This document shows, one piece after another, positions 39,550 to 48,244 of a DNA stretch of 64,000 nucleotides (within the stretch, counting starts at the first letter, position 1; each line of letters begins with the position of its first letter). Origin of the DNA: Ferrimonas balearica DSM 9799. Lineage in GTDB: Bacteria; Pseudomonadota; Gammaproteobacteria; Enterobacterales; Shewanellaceae. A model generated the notes under the pieces. The model was given only the letters and a program-made list of their open reading frames with translations, ran no database searches and was not told the DNA's origin. The position numbers were made by a program, and so were the translations under genes. The DNA is taken from contig NC_014541.1 of assembly GCF_000148645.1 (NCBI RefSeq), positions 2,627,139 to 2,691,138 on the forward strand, read 5' to 3'.

Positions 39550-40318
39550 CCAACTGACCGTCAGTCCCTTCGGTGCCCAGGCGCTCTCCTGGCAGGTGGC
39601 GGGACAGGAACGGTTATGGCTCAGCCTCGACGCGGATCTGGACGGCCATCACCCCATCCGGGGTGGTGTGCCGCTCTGCTTTCCCTGGTTTGGCAAAGCG
39701 GCCCAGGGGCCCAGTCACGGCTTTGCCCGTACCCGCCTCTGGCAGGTCGCCGAACAATCACAAACCGATGACCATGCCCACCTGGTGCTGAGCCTGGAAC
39801 AGGATGCGGACACCGAGGCGTTATGGCCCCACCCATTCCGGGCCGAGATGGCCTTTACCCTGAAAGCCAACGCTCTGCAGCTGGCGCTGACGGTGACCAA
39901 TCCCGGCTCGGCCCCGCTTTCTTACACCGCCGCCCTGCACAGCTACCTTTGCACCGATGTCGCCCAACTGCGCATTACCGAGTTGGCCGGGCTGCCCTAC
40001 CACGACAAACTGAGCAATGCGGATTGCCTGTTTGAAGACGGGCCAGATGCGGCACTCCCGCCCATTCCGGTGGACGCCATTGTGCCGGGGCTCAGCAACT
40101 GTCGGCTCGCCCAAGGCAACGACATTCTGAAAATCGACAATCAGGGCCATGACGCCGCAGTGATCTGGAATCCCGGCCCCGATCACGGCATCGGCGATGT
40201 GCACTTCGGCGGCGAGCAGGCGTTTATCTGCATTGAGAGTGCCCACGCGCTCACCCCGATCACCCTGGCACCGTGCCAGCGCCATACCCTAAGCCAAACG
40301 CTGACGGTAAACGCCTGA
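39518..40318 (+). CDS. yeaD: D-hexose-6-phosphate mutarotase (YeaD-like)
   Basis: A 266-residue aldose 1-epimerase-fold protein. Seen: GGVPLCFPWFGKAAQGPSHGFART with the catalytic His, then YTAALHSYLCTDVAQL and the acid in the C-terminal half (VIWNPGPDHGIGDVHFGGEQAFICIE). E. coli YeaD is a glucose-6-phosphate mutarotase. The ATG at 39518 has AGGAG five bases upstream. It overlaps the end of pepP by 32 bases and closes the unit with a terminator. A sugar-phosphate enzyme has no evident place in hydroxyproline degradation, so it may be a passenger. Confidence 0.88.
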   Translation: MSPLILHCADSQLTVSPFGAQALSWQVAGQERLWLSLDADLDGHHPIRGGVPLCFPWFGKAAQGPSHGFARTRLWQVAEQSQTDDHAHLVLSLEQDADTEALWPHPFRAEMAFTLKANALQLALTVTNPGSAPLSYTAALHSYLCTDVAQLRITELAGLPYHDKLSNADCLFEDGPDAALPPIPVDAIVPGLSNCRLAQGNDILKIDNQGHDAAVIWNPGPDHGIGDVHFGGEQAFICIESAHALTPITLAPCQRHTLSQTLTVNA

Positions 40319-40321
40319 GCA

Positions 40322-40354
40322 GAAAAAACGCTGGCCTGGGCCAGCGTTTTTTTC
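40322..40354. terminator. Bidirectional terminator between yeaD and the oxidase gene
   Basis: The hairpin ACGCTGGCC/GGCCAGCGT has A6 on the left and T7 on the right, between convergent genes. Confidence 0.9.
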
Positions 40355-40360
40355 TCAGTG

Positions 40361-41575
40361 TCAGAACCGGTCAGGCGCAAACGGCTTTAACCGCGCCTCC
40401 TGCCCCTGAACCATCGCGGCACACAGCCAGTCAGCACTGGCCGCCGCCTGGGTCAGCCCCAGGTGCTGGTGGCCAAAGTTAAACCACAAACGCTCACCGC
40501 CCCGCCCCACCACCGGCAGCGAATCCGGCAGGCTGGGGCGATACCCCATCCAGCGCACCGCATCACGGCCGTCCAGCCCCGGCAGCAGCGCCTGACCGTG
40601 GGTCAGCAAAATGTCGGCCCGGCGGGGATCCATCGGCGCTTCCAGTCCGGCAAACTCCACCGTGCCCGCCAGCCGCGTGCCCCCCGCCATAGGCGTAATA
40701 ATAAAGCTGCGGTCGGCACTGGCCACCGGCCGGGTCAGGCCACTGTGGGCAGGCAGCATCAGGTGGTAGCCGCGCTCAGTATCCAGCGGCACCTTATGCC
40801 CTACGGAGGCGGCCAGCGGCCGGGAGAACGCACCGGCACAGAGCACCACCTGCTGGGCCTCAATGCGCTGGCCATCACTGAGCATGACCACCCCGTCGCC
40901 CTCCAGTGCGGCCACCTCCGCCTGAAGGTATTGCGCGCCGCCCTGCTGCAACTGCTGCCAGATGGCACAGCTCAGGGCAAAGGGGTCCGGCGTATGGCCG
41001 GTATCGGTGAACCAGATGGCGTGGCGGACCTGCCCGGACAGCGCCGGCTCCAGCGCCCGAACCTCATCGCCATCGAGATAGCGACACGCCACCCCTTGCG
41101 ACTGGTAGTGTGCCAGCGTGCGCTTTACCGGCTGGATATCATCACGCTCAAACACCAGCAAGGAGCCTTCCTGCACCAGGTGAGCGCCCAGTTCCAACCC
41201 CGCCAGAAGCCGCTGCCAGGCAGACAACGAGGACTCGTTTAAGGCACGCAGCGCCGCCGTGTTACGACGCCGGGCCGCCGGGCGCATGTTGGCCAGGAAA
41301 CGCAGGAACCAGGGCAGCGCCCGCCACAGATAACTTAAGCGGATGCGGAACGGCCCCAGCGGGTCAAGCAGCATGCCCGGGATTTTGGGCAACAGTGCCG
41401 GGTCCGCCAGCGGAAACACCTGCTCGGTGGCAAAGTGGCCGGCATTGCCGGAAGAGGTACCGGCCCCCGGCGCATCACGGTCAATCAGCAGTACGCTGCG
41501 GCCCAGCCGCTGCAGTTGTGCCGCCGTGGCCAAACCCACGACACCGGCACCAATGATCACCACATCCTGTTTCAT
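40361..41575 (-). CDS. FAD-dependent D-amino acid dehydrogenase; probable cis-4-hydroxy-D-proline oxidase
   Basis: A 404-residue DadA-like oxidoreductase. Seen: the FAD-binding GAGVVGLATAAQLQRLG at residues 8-24, GAGTSSGNAGHFA, EQVVLCAGAFSRPLA, and WMGYRPSLPDSLPVVGR in the C-terminal FAD loop. In hydroxyproline clusters such enzymes oxidise cis-4-hydroxy-D-proline (made by the epimerase) to pyrroline-4-hydroxy-2-carboxylate, the substrate of the deaminase encoded at 42778. It lies nine bases downstream of the dehydratase gene on the same strand, so they form one transcript. The preferred D-amino acid cannot be read from the sequence. Confidence 0.82.
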   Translation of the reverse strand: MKQDVVIIGAGVVGLATAAQLQRLGRSVLLIDRDAPGAGTSSGNAGHFATEQVFPLADPALLPKIPGMLLDPLGPFRIRLSYLWRALPWFLRFLANMRPAARRRNTAALRALNESSLSAWQRLLAGLELGAHLVQEGSLLVFERDDIQPVKRTLAHYQSQGVACRYLDGDEVRALEPALSGQVRHAIWFTDTGHTPDPFALSCAIWQQLQQGGAQYLQAEVAALEGDGVVMLSDGQRIEAQQVVLCAGAFSRPLAASVGHKVPLDTERGYHLMLPAHSGLTRPVASADRSFIITPMAGGTRLAGTVEFAGLEAPMDPRRADILLTHGQALLPGLDGRDAVRWMGYRPSLPDSLPVVGRGGERLWFNFGHQHLGLTQAAASADWLCAAMVQGQEARLKPFAPDRF

Positions 41576-41584
41576 CCGCTTACC

Positions 41585-42610
41585 TCAACGCAGGAAAAAG
41601 CCGTGGTCGAACGGGTCGGCCGGGTCGAGGAAGAAGCGGTGCTCGCCGGTGATCCACGCCCGGCCGCTGACCCGGGGGATCACCCCATCACGGCCAAAAT
41701 AGTGCTGCTTGGCCAGTGCGGTTACCTGCATCCGGCCACCGACAATGGACTCAATCTCCACCGTGTCGCCCAGCGCCATCTCGTTGCGGGCCAACAGCAG
41801 GGCAATCCGGGCAGATACGCCGGTTCCCGTGGGGCTGCGGTCCAGCTCCCCGTCGGCAAAGATGCAGACATGGCGGCTGTGTCGACCCGGCTCCGACACT
41901 TTACGGCTGGTAAAGATGGTGCCGTAGAGGAAGCCAAGGTCATCAGCTTCCGGGTGGGTTAAGGGATGGGCGGCGGCCACTGCCAGCTTGATCGCCTGAC
42001 CGATGCGGATAATTTCACCGGCATTGTCGTCCGCCAGCGACAACCCCAGAGCGTCGGCATCGACGTAGGCGTAGTAGGCCCCACCAAAGGCGATGTCGTA
42101 CTGCACCCGACCCACGCCGGCCACTTCAATGCTCTGGTCCAGGCACTCTACGTAAGCGGGCACGTTGTCAAAGCTGGCCTCATAGCCTTCTGCTGTTGGC
42201 TGGCAATAGGCGGTCACCCGCCCTGCCGGGGCATCAATGCGCAACTCAATCGGTTCAGCAATTTGCTGGCACTGGGCCGTCACCTGAGCCAGCGCCAGGA
42301 TCGCGTGGCCGCACATGCTGGAGTAGCCCTCGTTATGCAGGAACAGCACACCGAAATCCCCGTCCGGCGTTACCGCCTCGGTGATCAGCGCACCATACAT
42401 GTCGCTGTGGCCCCGAGGCTCGTGCATCAGCAGGCGTCGATACTGGTCCAGATGCTCAGTCACATAACGGCGCTTGACCAGCATGGAGTCCCCGGGGATG
42501 GCGGGGTAGCCACCGGTAATGATGCGCAACGGTTCACCCTCGGTGTGTGCGTCCAGCGTAGTAAATTGCAACGCGCCTTCGGTCAGGGCGCGGGGGGCTG
42601 TGAGGGTCAT
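41585..42610 (-). CDS. Probable trans-3-hydroxy-L-proline dehydratase (proline racemase family)
   Basis: A 341-residue protein of the proline racemase fold. It has one catalytic Cys at 100 in SSMCGH, but the second catalytic position is Thr at 261 in SPTGTG instead of Cys. In this family Cys/Thr marks trans-3-hydroxyproline dehydratases, which give delta1-pyrroline-2-carboxylate, whereas Cys/Cys marks epimerases and racemases. AAGGAG lies five bases before the ATG. It is divergent from the deaminase gene and shares the palindrome-containing region. The reductase that would use its product is encoded at 37262. Confidence 0.88.
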   Translation of the reverse strand: MTLTAPRALTEGALQFTTLDAHTEGEPLRIITGGYPAIPGDSMLVKRRYVTEHLDQYRRLLMHEPRGHSDMYGALITEAVTPDGDFGVLFLHNEGYSSMCGHAILALAQVTAQCQQIAEPIELRIDAPAGRVTAYCQPTAEGYEASFDNVPAYVECLDQSIEVAGVGRVQYDIAFGGAYYAYVDADALGLSLADDNAGEIIRIGQAIKLAVAAAHPLTHPEADDLGFLYGTIFTSRKVSEPGRHSRHVCIFADGELDRSPTGTGVSARIALLLARNEMALGDTVEIESIVGGRMQVTALAKQHYFGRDGVIPRVSGRAWITGEHRFFLDPADPFDHGFFLR

Positions 42611-42704
42611 GAATTCTCCTTAATTCAGCCGAGAGCGTGACGGGCCTCTCGAAATCCTACCAGTTTGCGTTACATTAACGATCACTTGCGTTACGTCCCG
42701 GTTG

Positions 42705-42716
42705 ATTGTATACAAT
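42705..42716. promoter_or_regulatory. TTGTATACAA palindrome, candidate GntR/FCD operator 2
   Basis: ATTGTATACAAT, a perfect 12-base palindrome, overlaps the -10 (TATACA) of a weak plus-strand promoter with TTGCGT upstream. It lies between the divergent dehydratase and deaminase genes, 62 bases before the latter. Confidence 0.65.
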
Positions 42717-42777
42717 ATCCACCGCGAAACAATACCGCCTGCCAGACGGGCATACACATCATCAAGAGGGATCTTCC

Positions 42778-43692
42778 ATGAAGGTTGATTGGAAAGGGGT
42801 ATATCCCGCCATCTCCACCCAGTTTGACGCTAACGGCCAATTGGATCTGGCCGCCAACGAACGCATGTTGAACCAGCTGATCGACGAAGGCATCCACGGC
42901 ATCATCGCCCTGGGCACCGTCGGTGAGAACTGCTCCCTGAGCGCCGACGAAAAACGCACCTTCCTGCGCCACACCGTTTCCGTGGCCAAAGGCCGCATTC
43001 CGGTGATCGCCGGTTGCGCCGAAACCACCACCGCCTTCGCCATCGACTACTGCCGCGACGCGGAAGCGATCGGCGTTGACGGCATTATGCTGCTGCCGGG
43101 TATGGTGTACCGCGCCAACCGCGAAGAGACCCTCTACCACTACCGCACCGTGGCCCGCGCCACCGGCCTGCCGATCATGATCTACAACAACCCGGTGACC
43201 TACGGCGTCGACGTGGATCTGGAGATGACCGCCGAGCTGGCCGAAGAGGCCAATATCGTCGCCATCAAAGAGTCCACCACCGATACCCGCCGCATCACCG
43301 AGCTGCACAACCAGTTTGGCGACCGCTTCACCATCTTCTGTGGCGTTGACGACATCGCACTGGAAAGCCTGATGCTGGGTGCCACCGGTTGGATCTCCGG
43401 CCTGACCAACGTGTTCCCGAAAGAGTCCGTGGCCATCTACAACCTGGCGCAACAGGGCCGCTACGCCGAAGCGCTGGAGCTGTGGCGCTGGTTCCTGCCG
43501 CTGCTGCGTCTGGACACCGTGCCGCACCTGGTTCAGTGCATCAAGTTCGCTGAGCAGCTGGCTGGCCGCGGCAGTGAGACCGTCCGTGCCCCGCGCCTGC
43601 CGCTGTCCGGTGCTGAGCGCGAGCGCGTAACCCGCGTTTACGACCAGGCCATCACCGCACGCCCGGACCTGGGTCGCTTTAACCTGGACTGA
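42778..43692 (+). CDS. 1-pyrroline-4-hydroxy-2-carboxylate deaminase (DapA family)
   Basis: A 304-residue aldolase-fold enzyme of the dihydrodipicolinate synthase group. Seen: GTVGENCSLS (48-57), YNNPVTYG with Tyr 136, and the Schiff-base lysine 164 in VAIKEST. In hydroxyproline operons this enzyme deaminates and dehydrates pyrroline-4-hydroxy-2-carboxylate to 2,5-dioxovalerate. AGAGGG precedes the ATG at 42778. The order deaminase, epimerase, dehydrogenase with 9-10 base gaps shows one operon with the following two genes. Confidence 0.9.
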   Translation: MKVDWKGVYPAISTQFDANGQLDLAANERMLNQLIDEGIHGIIALGTVGENCSLSADEKRTFLRHTVSVAKGRIPVIAGCAETTTAFAIDYCRDAEAIGVDGIMLLPGMVYRANREETLYHYRTVARATGLPIMIYNNPVTYGVDVDLEMTAELAEEANIVAIKESTTDTRRITELHNQFGDRFTIFCGVDDIALESLMLGATGWISGLTNVFPKESVAIYNLAQQGRYAEALELWRWFLPLLRLDTVPHLVQCIKFAEQLAGRGSETVRAPRLPLSGAERERVTRVYDQAITARPDLGRFNLD

Positions 43693-43701
43693 GGGGGCGG
43701 G

Positions 43702-44703
43702 ATGATTAAAGGCACCTTTTTCTGCATCGACGCCCACACCTGTGGCAATCCGGTTCGACTGATCACCAGCGGCCATCCGCCCCTGCGGGGCCGCAATATG
43801 AGTGAGAAGCGGCAGGACTTTCTCGCCCATCACGACTGGATCCGCCAGGCCCTGATGTTCGAGCCACGTGGCCATGACATGATGTCAGGTGCCTTTCTCT
43901 ATCCCCCCTGCGACAGCGCTAACGACGGTGCCATTCTGTTTGTGGAAACATCCGGCTGCCTGCCGATGTGTGGCCACGGCACCATCGGCACCGTCACCGC
44001 CGCCCTTGAGGCCGGATTGCTGACCCCGCGCACCCCCGGTCAACTGCGCCTGGAGGTGCCGGCGGGCATCATCGATGTGCAGTATCAGCAAACCGGCGCC
44101 AAGGTGGACTGGGTGCGGCTGACCAACATCGCCTCCTACCTGGCCCATGCCGACAAGGTGATCGACGTGCCCGGCCTGGGCCAGCTCAAGGTGGATGTCG
44201 CCTACGGCGGCAACTACTACGTGATCGTTGAGCCGCAGGAGTGCTTCCCCGGCATCGAGCACTGGAGCGCCGATCAACTGCTGCGCTGGAGTCCTGAGGT
44301 AAGGGCCGCCGCCGATGCGGCGCTGCCCTGTATCCATCCCGATGACCCCACCGTCCGCGGTGTCAGCCATGTGCTCTGGACTGGCACCCCGAAAAACCCC
44401 GATTCCCACGCCGCCAACGCCGTGTTCTACGGCGACCGTGCCCTGGACCGTTCCCCTTGCGGTACCGGCACCAGCGCCCGTATGGCACAGCGCTTTGCCA
44501 AAGGTTTGCTGGCCGAAGGGGAGTCGTTTGTTCATGAATCCCTGATCGGCAGCCAGTTTGTCGGTCGGGTTGAGCGGGTTACCGAAGTGGCGGGTCAACC
44601 CGCCATCATTCCCAGCATCCAGGGCTGGGCCCGGGTGCATGGACACAACACCCTGGTGGTCGATGACGACGATCCCTACGCCTTCGGCTTTCAGGTGAAA
44701 TAA
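43702..44703 (+). CDS. 4-hydroxyproline 2-epimerase
   Basis: A 333-residue proline racemase-fold enzyme that converts trans-4-hydroxy-L-proline to cis-4-hydroxy-D-proline. Both catalytic cysteines are present: C90 in LPMCGH and C253 in SPCGTG, and the N-terminal DAHTCGNPVRL is usual for the epimerases. It lies nine bases after the deaminase and ten before the dehydrogenase. The companion gene on the other strand with Thr in the second position is a dehydratase, so the two proteins cover the 3- and 4-hydroxyproline branches. Confidence 0.92.
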   Translation: MIKGTFFCIDAHTCGNPVRLITSGHPPLRGRNMSEKRQDFLAHHDWIRQALMFEPRGHDMMSGAFLYPPCDSANDGAILFVETSGCLPMCGHGTIGTVTAALEAGLLTPRTPGQLRLEVPAGIIDVQYQQTGAKVDWVRLTNIASYLAHADKVIDVPGLGQLKVDVAYGGNYYVIVEPQECFPGIEHWSADQLLRWSPEVRAAADAALPCIHPDDPTVRGVSHVLWTGTPKNPDSHAANAVFYGDRALDRSPCGTGTSARMAQRFAKGLLAEGESFVHESLIGSQFVGRVERVTEVAGQPAIIPSIQGWARVHGHNTLVVDDDDPYAFGFQVK

Positions 44704-44713
44704 AGGAGTCAAC

Positions 44714-46237
44714 ATGACCCTGACAGGACAACACTTTATCGCTGGCGCCCGCAGCGGCGACCCAGCAGACGATTTTCTGGCCTGGGATCCCCGGGCCGAT
44801 GGGCCCCTGCCCACCCCCTTCGCGGATGGCAGCGAAGCGGAAGTGGCCGTCGCAGCCGAGGCTGCGGCGGACGCTTTTGTTCACTACCGCCGCCTGAGCG
44901 CCGAAACCCGCGCCCAATTTCTCGAAGCGATTGCCGACGAGATCGAAGCACTTGGTGATGCCCTGCTGAACCGGGCAGCACAGGAAACCGCCCTGCCTGC
45001 GGCCCGCCTGCAGGGCGAGCGTGGCCGTACCTGTGGTCAGCTCCGTGCCTTTGCCCACTGGCTGCGTGAGCCGCTCCATCCGGTACTGCACGACGAAGCA
45101 CTGCCGGAGCGTCAACCCCTGCCCCGCCCGGACCTGCGTCTCGGTCAGGTGCCGTTGGGGCCGGTTGCCGTGTTTGGCGCCTCCAACTTCCCACTGGCCT
45201 TCTCCGTCGCCGGTGGTGATACCGCCGCCGCGTTGGCCGCCGGTTGCCCGGTGATTGTCAAAGGTCACCCGGCCCACCCCGGCACCTCGGAGCTGGTGGC
45301 CAGCGCCATCACCCGTGCCGCGGCACGCACTGACGTACCGGCCGGTGTGTTCTCACTGATCCAGGGCCGCACTCCGGCGCTCTCCATTGCGCTGGTGCGC
45401 CACCCCGCCATCGCCGCCGTCGGCTTTACCGGTTCCGCAGCGGTGGGACAGTCTTTAGCGGCCGAAGCGGCCGCCCGCCCCACTCCGATCCCGTTCTTTG
45501 GCGAGCTGGGTGCGGTGAACCCGCAGGTGATTCTGCCAGGGCAACTGGCGGCGCAACCGGATCAGCTGGCCCAGATGCAGGCGGCGTCCATGGTGATGGG
45601 GCAGGGTCAGTTCTGCACCAGCCCCGGGCTGGTGCTGCTGCCGGACAGTGACGGCGCCGATCGCTACCTGGCCAGCTTGGCCGAGGCGTTGGCTGAGCAC
45701 AACGAAGGGGTGATGCTGACCCCGGGCATCGCCCGCGCCTACCGCAGCGGCGCGGATCACCTCGCCAGCCAGCCCGGCGTGACGGAACTGGCCCGTGGAC
45801 GCAACGATGGCCACCCCAACGGCGCCGTGCCGATTGTCTACCAGGTCAACGCCGCAGATGCGATCAACAATCCCGAGCTGTTTGAAGAGGTATTTGGTCC
45901 CTGTGTGCTGGTGATCACCGGCGCTCAGGGAGAGGCACTCGGCGACTTGATTGCTGCGCTGCCGGGACAGCTTACCACCACGGTACACGGTAACGACGCC
46001 GACTTTGCTCGGCACTCAGACCTGCTGGAGACCCTCGCTTACACCTGTGGGCGACTGATCGCCAACCAGATGCCCACCGGCGTCGAGGTGTGTGCGGCGC
46101 AAAACCACGGTGGCCCCTGGCCCGCCAGTACGGCGCCCCAGACCACCTCTGTGGGCGGCGAGGCCATTCAGCGCTTCCTGCGCCCGTTGGCCTACCAAAA
46201 TTGGCCTGCAGCACAGTTACCGGAATCACTGCGCTGA
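44714..46237 (+). CDS. 2,5-dioxovalerate (alpha-ketoglutaric semialdehyde) dehydrogenase
   Basis: A 507-residue aldehyde dehydrogenase that oxidises 2,5-dioxovalerate to 2-oxoglutarate, the last step of hydroxyproline degradation. Seen: cofactor Lys 183 in VKGHPAHPGTSE, Glu 264 in FFGELGAVNP, and the nucleophile Cys 301 in GQGQFCTSPGL. The KGHPAH motif in place of the usual KPA/SE is typical of this subgroup. AAAGGAG precedes the ATG. It closes the three-gene operon; a terminator follows. Confidence 0.93.
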   Translation: MTLTGQHFIAGARSGDPADDFLAWDPRADGPLPTPFADGSEAEVAVAAEAAADAFVHYRRLSAETRAQFLEAIADEIEALGDALLNRAAQETALPAARLQGERGRTCGQLRAFAHWLREPLHPVLHDEALPERQPLPRPDLRLGQVPLGPVAVFGASNFPLAFSVAGGDTAAALAAGCPVIVKGHPAHPGTSELVASAITRAAARTDVPAGVFSLIQGRTPALSIALVRHPAIAAVGFTGSAAVGQSLAAEAAARPTPIPFFGELGAVNPQVILPGQLAAQPDQLAQMQAASMVMGQGQFCTSPGLVLLPDSDGADRYLASLAEALAEHNEGVMLTPGIARAYRSGADHLASQPGVTELARGRNDGHPNGAVPIVYQVNAADAINNPELFEEVFGPCVLVITGAQGEALGDLIAALPGQLTTTVHGNDADFARHSDLLETLAYTCGRLIANQMPTGVEVCAAQNHGGPWPASTAPQTTSVGGEAIQRFLRPLAYQNWPAAQLPESLR

Positions 46238-46257
46238 GAGAAGTTCAGTCCGCAAAC

Positions 46258-46284
46258 CAGGGAGTCCGTTGGGGCTCCCTTTTC
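46258..46284 (+). terminator. Terminator of the hydroxyproline operon
   Basis: AGGGAGTCC-gttg-GGGCTCCCT forms a stem with a T-rich run behind it, between the dehydrogenase and the GntR gene. Confidence 0.75.
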
Positions 46285-46330
46285 TTTGCCCGTCCGGATA
46301 GGTAACCTAAGGGTCAATTCAAGTCGAAGA

Positions 46331-46342
46331 AAATATACAAAT
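46331..46342 (+). promoter_or_regulatory. Weak palindrome-like site at the GntR start
   Basis: AAATATACAAAT matches the TTGTATACAA core in seven of ten positions and abuts the GntR start codon, so it may allow autoregulation. The match is weak. Confidence 0.3.
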
Positions 46343-47021
46343 GCGTCAGGGAAGCCCCATCGTTCATAAAACCCGCACACAAGTGGTTGTTGAGGTTCTC
46401 AGGGAAAAGATCCTCTCCGGTGAGATCAAAGCCGGTGAACCGCTTCGTCAAAGTGCGCTGGCCACCGAGCTTAACGTCAGCCGTATCCCGGTGCGGGAAG
46501 CACTGCTGCAACTGGAAGCCGAGGGTTTAGTACGGTTTGAAGCCCACAAGGGCGCGACCGCCACCGAACTGTCTGTCACCCAGGTGGATGAACTGTTCGA
46601 ACTTCGGGCATTGATTGAGCCGGCCCTGCTGGCCCGCTCCATCCCCAACCTGACGGCTGCTCAGCTCTCCCTCGCAGAGGACTACCTGGAGCAGCTTGAG
46701 TCGGCGTTTCAGGCCGAGAACGCGGTGAACAGCTGGAGTGAGCTGAACACCCACTACCACCTCAGCCTCTACGCCGGCGCTGACCGCCCCCACACCATGG
46801 AAGTGGTCAAAGGCTTGAATACCAACTCGGATCGTTACATCCGCCTGCAGCTGCTGCTGGCCGGGGGCATCCCCCGCGCCGAACAGGAGCACCGCCAACT
46901 GTTGGAGCTGTGCCGGGCCAAGGACATTGAAGGTGCCACAGCCCTGTTGCGCGGCCATATTGAGCACGCGGCCGAAGGGGTAAAAACCCTGGTGGCCGAG
47001 CACGTCGCCATGCAGGCCTGA
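46341..47021 (+). CDS. GntR family transcriptional regulator, FCD domain
   Basis: A 226-residue regulator. The N-terminal winged helix (about 10-72, with LRQSALATELNVSRIPVREALLQLEAEGLVRFE) is followed by an all-helical FCD effector domain with metal-ligand-like His in NTHYHLSLY and in LRGHIEHAAEG. Its place next to the pathway suggests control of the hydroxyproline genes with a pathway intermediate as ligand. Two TTGTATACAA palindromes upstream of the pathway genes are candidate sites. No clear ribosome site. Confidence 0.9.
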   Translation: MRQGSPIVHKTRTQVVVEVLREKILSGEIKAGEPLRQSALATELNVSRIPVREALLQLEAEGLVRFEAHKGATATELSVTQVDELFELRALIEPALLARSIPNLTAAQLSLAEDYLEQLESAFQAENAVNSWSELNTHYHLSLYAGADRPHTMEVVKGLNTNSDRYIRLQLLLAGGIPRAEQEHRQLLELCRAKDIEGATALLRGHIEHAAEGVKTLVAEHVAMQA

Positions 47022-47080
47022 CGACCCGTCATTTCCCCTAATGCGGCGCTCTGGGCGCCGCACGATTCAGGAGTTTTCCC

Positions 47081-48160
47081 ATGCGTTCTGCCGAAATTAC
47101 CGGCTGGGGTAAATGCCTTCCCCCGGCGGTGCTGAGCAACGACGATCTGGCCACCGTGATGGACACCAGCGACGAGTGGATCCGCAGTCGCACCGGAATT
47201 GGCCAACGCCACATCAGCCACGTCGGCACTGCCGAGCTGGCCAGCGTGGCCGCCCAACGCGCCCTGGATGCCGCCGGTCTGGATGGCACCGACATCGACA
47301 TGATCATCCTGGCGACCGCCTCGCCGGATACCCTGGTGCCGAACATCGCCGCCACCGTACAGGCCAACATCGGCGCCCGCTGCGCCGCCTTTGACATCAA
47401 CGCCGCCTGCTCCGGCTTCCTCTACGGCCTGGGCCTGGCCACGGCACAAGTGCGCTCCGGCCAGTGCCAGCGCGTGCTGGTAGTGGGCGCCGAACGCCTC
47501 ACCTTCTACCTCAACTGGACCCTGCGTGACACTGCCGTGCTATTTGGTGATGGGGCCGGTGCGGTGGTGGTGGAAGCCACCGATGAGCCGGTGGGTGTGC
47601 TGAGCTACGCCATGAACAACGACCCGGAAGGCCGTGAGATCCTCAAGGTGGCCGGTTTCGGTTCCGCCATGGACCGCAGCGATCCGGAAGCGATGTCCTT
47701 CTTCCTGCAGTTCGAAGGCCGCGAAATCTTTAAGCGCGCCATCGCTGGCATGGGTCGCCTGAGTCAGCAGGTGCTGGCCGAGAGCGGCGTCAGTCCGGAA
47801 CAGGTCGATCTGGTGGTCCCGCACCAGGCCAACGTGCGCATTATCGATACCCTGATCGGTAAGATGGGCCTGCCCAAGGAGAAGGCGTTCGTCAATATTG
47901 AGCGCTACGGCAACACCTCCGCCGCCACCGTGCCCATCGCCCTGTGCGATGCGCTGGAAGCGGGCCGCATTCAGCCGGGGGATACCCTGTTGTCCTGCGC
48001 CTTTGGCGCCGGCCTGACCTCCGCCGCCGCCGTGATCAAATGGGGCCAGCGCACCACGCCGCTGCGCGCCAGCACCGCCGAGCTGCCGCCCTGCGATCAG
48101 ACCGGCCTGGAGCTGATCCGTGACGCCGTCGCACGCGATAAGGCGAAAGCCGCACAATAA
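47081..48160 (+). CDS. 3-oxoacyl-ACP synthase III family protein (FabH-like)
   Basis: A 359-residue thiolase-fold condensing enzyme. The catalytic triad is intact: Cys 110 in INAACSGF, His 248 in VPHQAN and Asn 278 in ERYGNTSA. It is about 40 residues longer than housekeeping FabH, with an extra C-terminal tail (RASTAELPPCDQTGLELIRDAVARDKAKAAQ), and has an NWTLRDTAVLFGDGAG motif. It stands alone, without fab genes, so it may use an unusual starter acyl group, as the short FabH paralogues of marine bacteria do. It ends in a terminator. Confidence 0.85.
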   Translation: MRSAEITGWGKCLPPAVLSNDDLATVMDTSDEWIRSRTGIGQRHISHVGTAELASVAAQRALDAAGLDGTDIDMIILATASPDTLVPNIAATVQANIGARCAAFDINAACSGFLYGLGLATAQVRSGQCQRVLVVGAERLTFYLNWTLRDTAVLFGDGAGAVVVEATDEPVGVLSYAMNNDPEGREILKVAGFGSAMDRSDPEAMSFFLQFEGREIFKRAIAGMGRLSQQVLAESGVSPEQVDLVVPHQANVRIIDTLIGKMGLPKEKAFVNIERYGNTSAATVPIALCDALEAGRIQPGDTLLSCAFGAGLTSAAAVIKWGQRTTPLRASTAELPPCDQTGLELIRDAVARDKAKAAQ

Positions 48161-48165
48161 GTTAA

Positions 48166-48194
48166 CGGGCCGCTTTCGCGGCCCGTTTCATTTC
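48166..48194 (+). terminator. Terminator of the FabH-like gene
   Basis: The hairpin ACGGGCCGC-tttc-GCGGCCCGT is followed by TTCATTTCTT. Confidence 0.8.
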
Positions 48195-48244
48195 TTGCCA
48201 TACTGGAGACACCCCTTCCCTCATGGATTGAGGCTCTGTGACAT

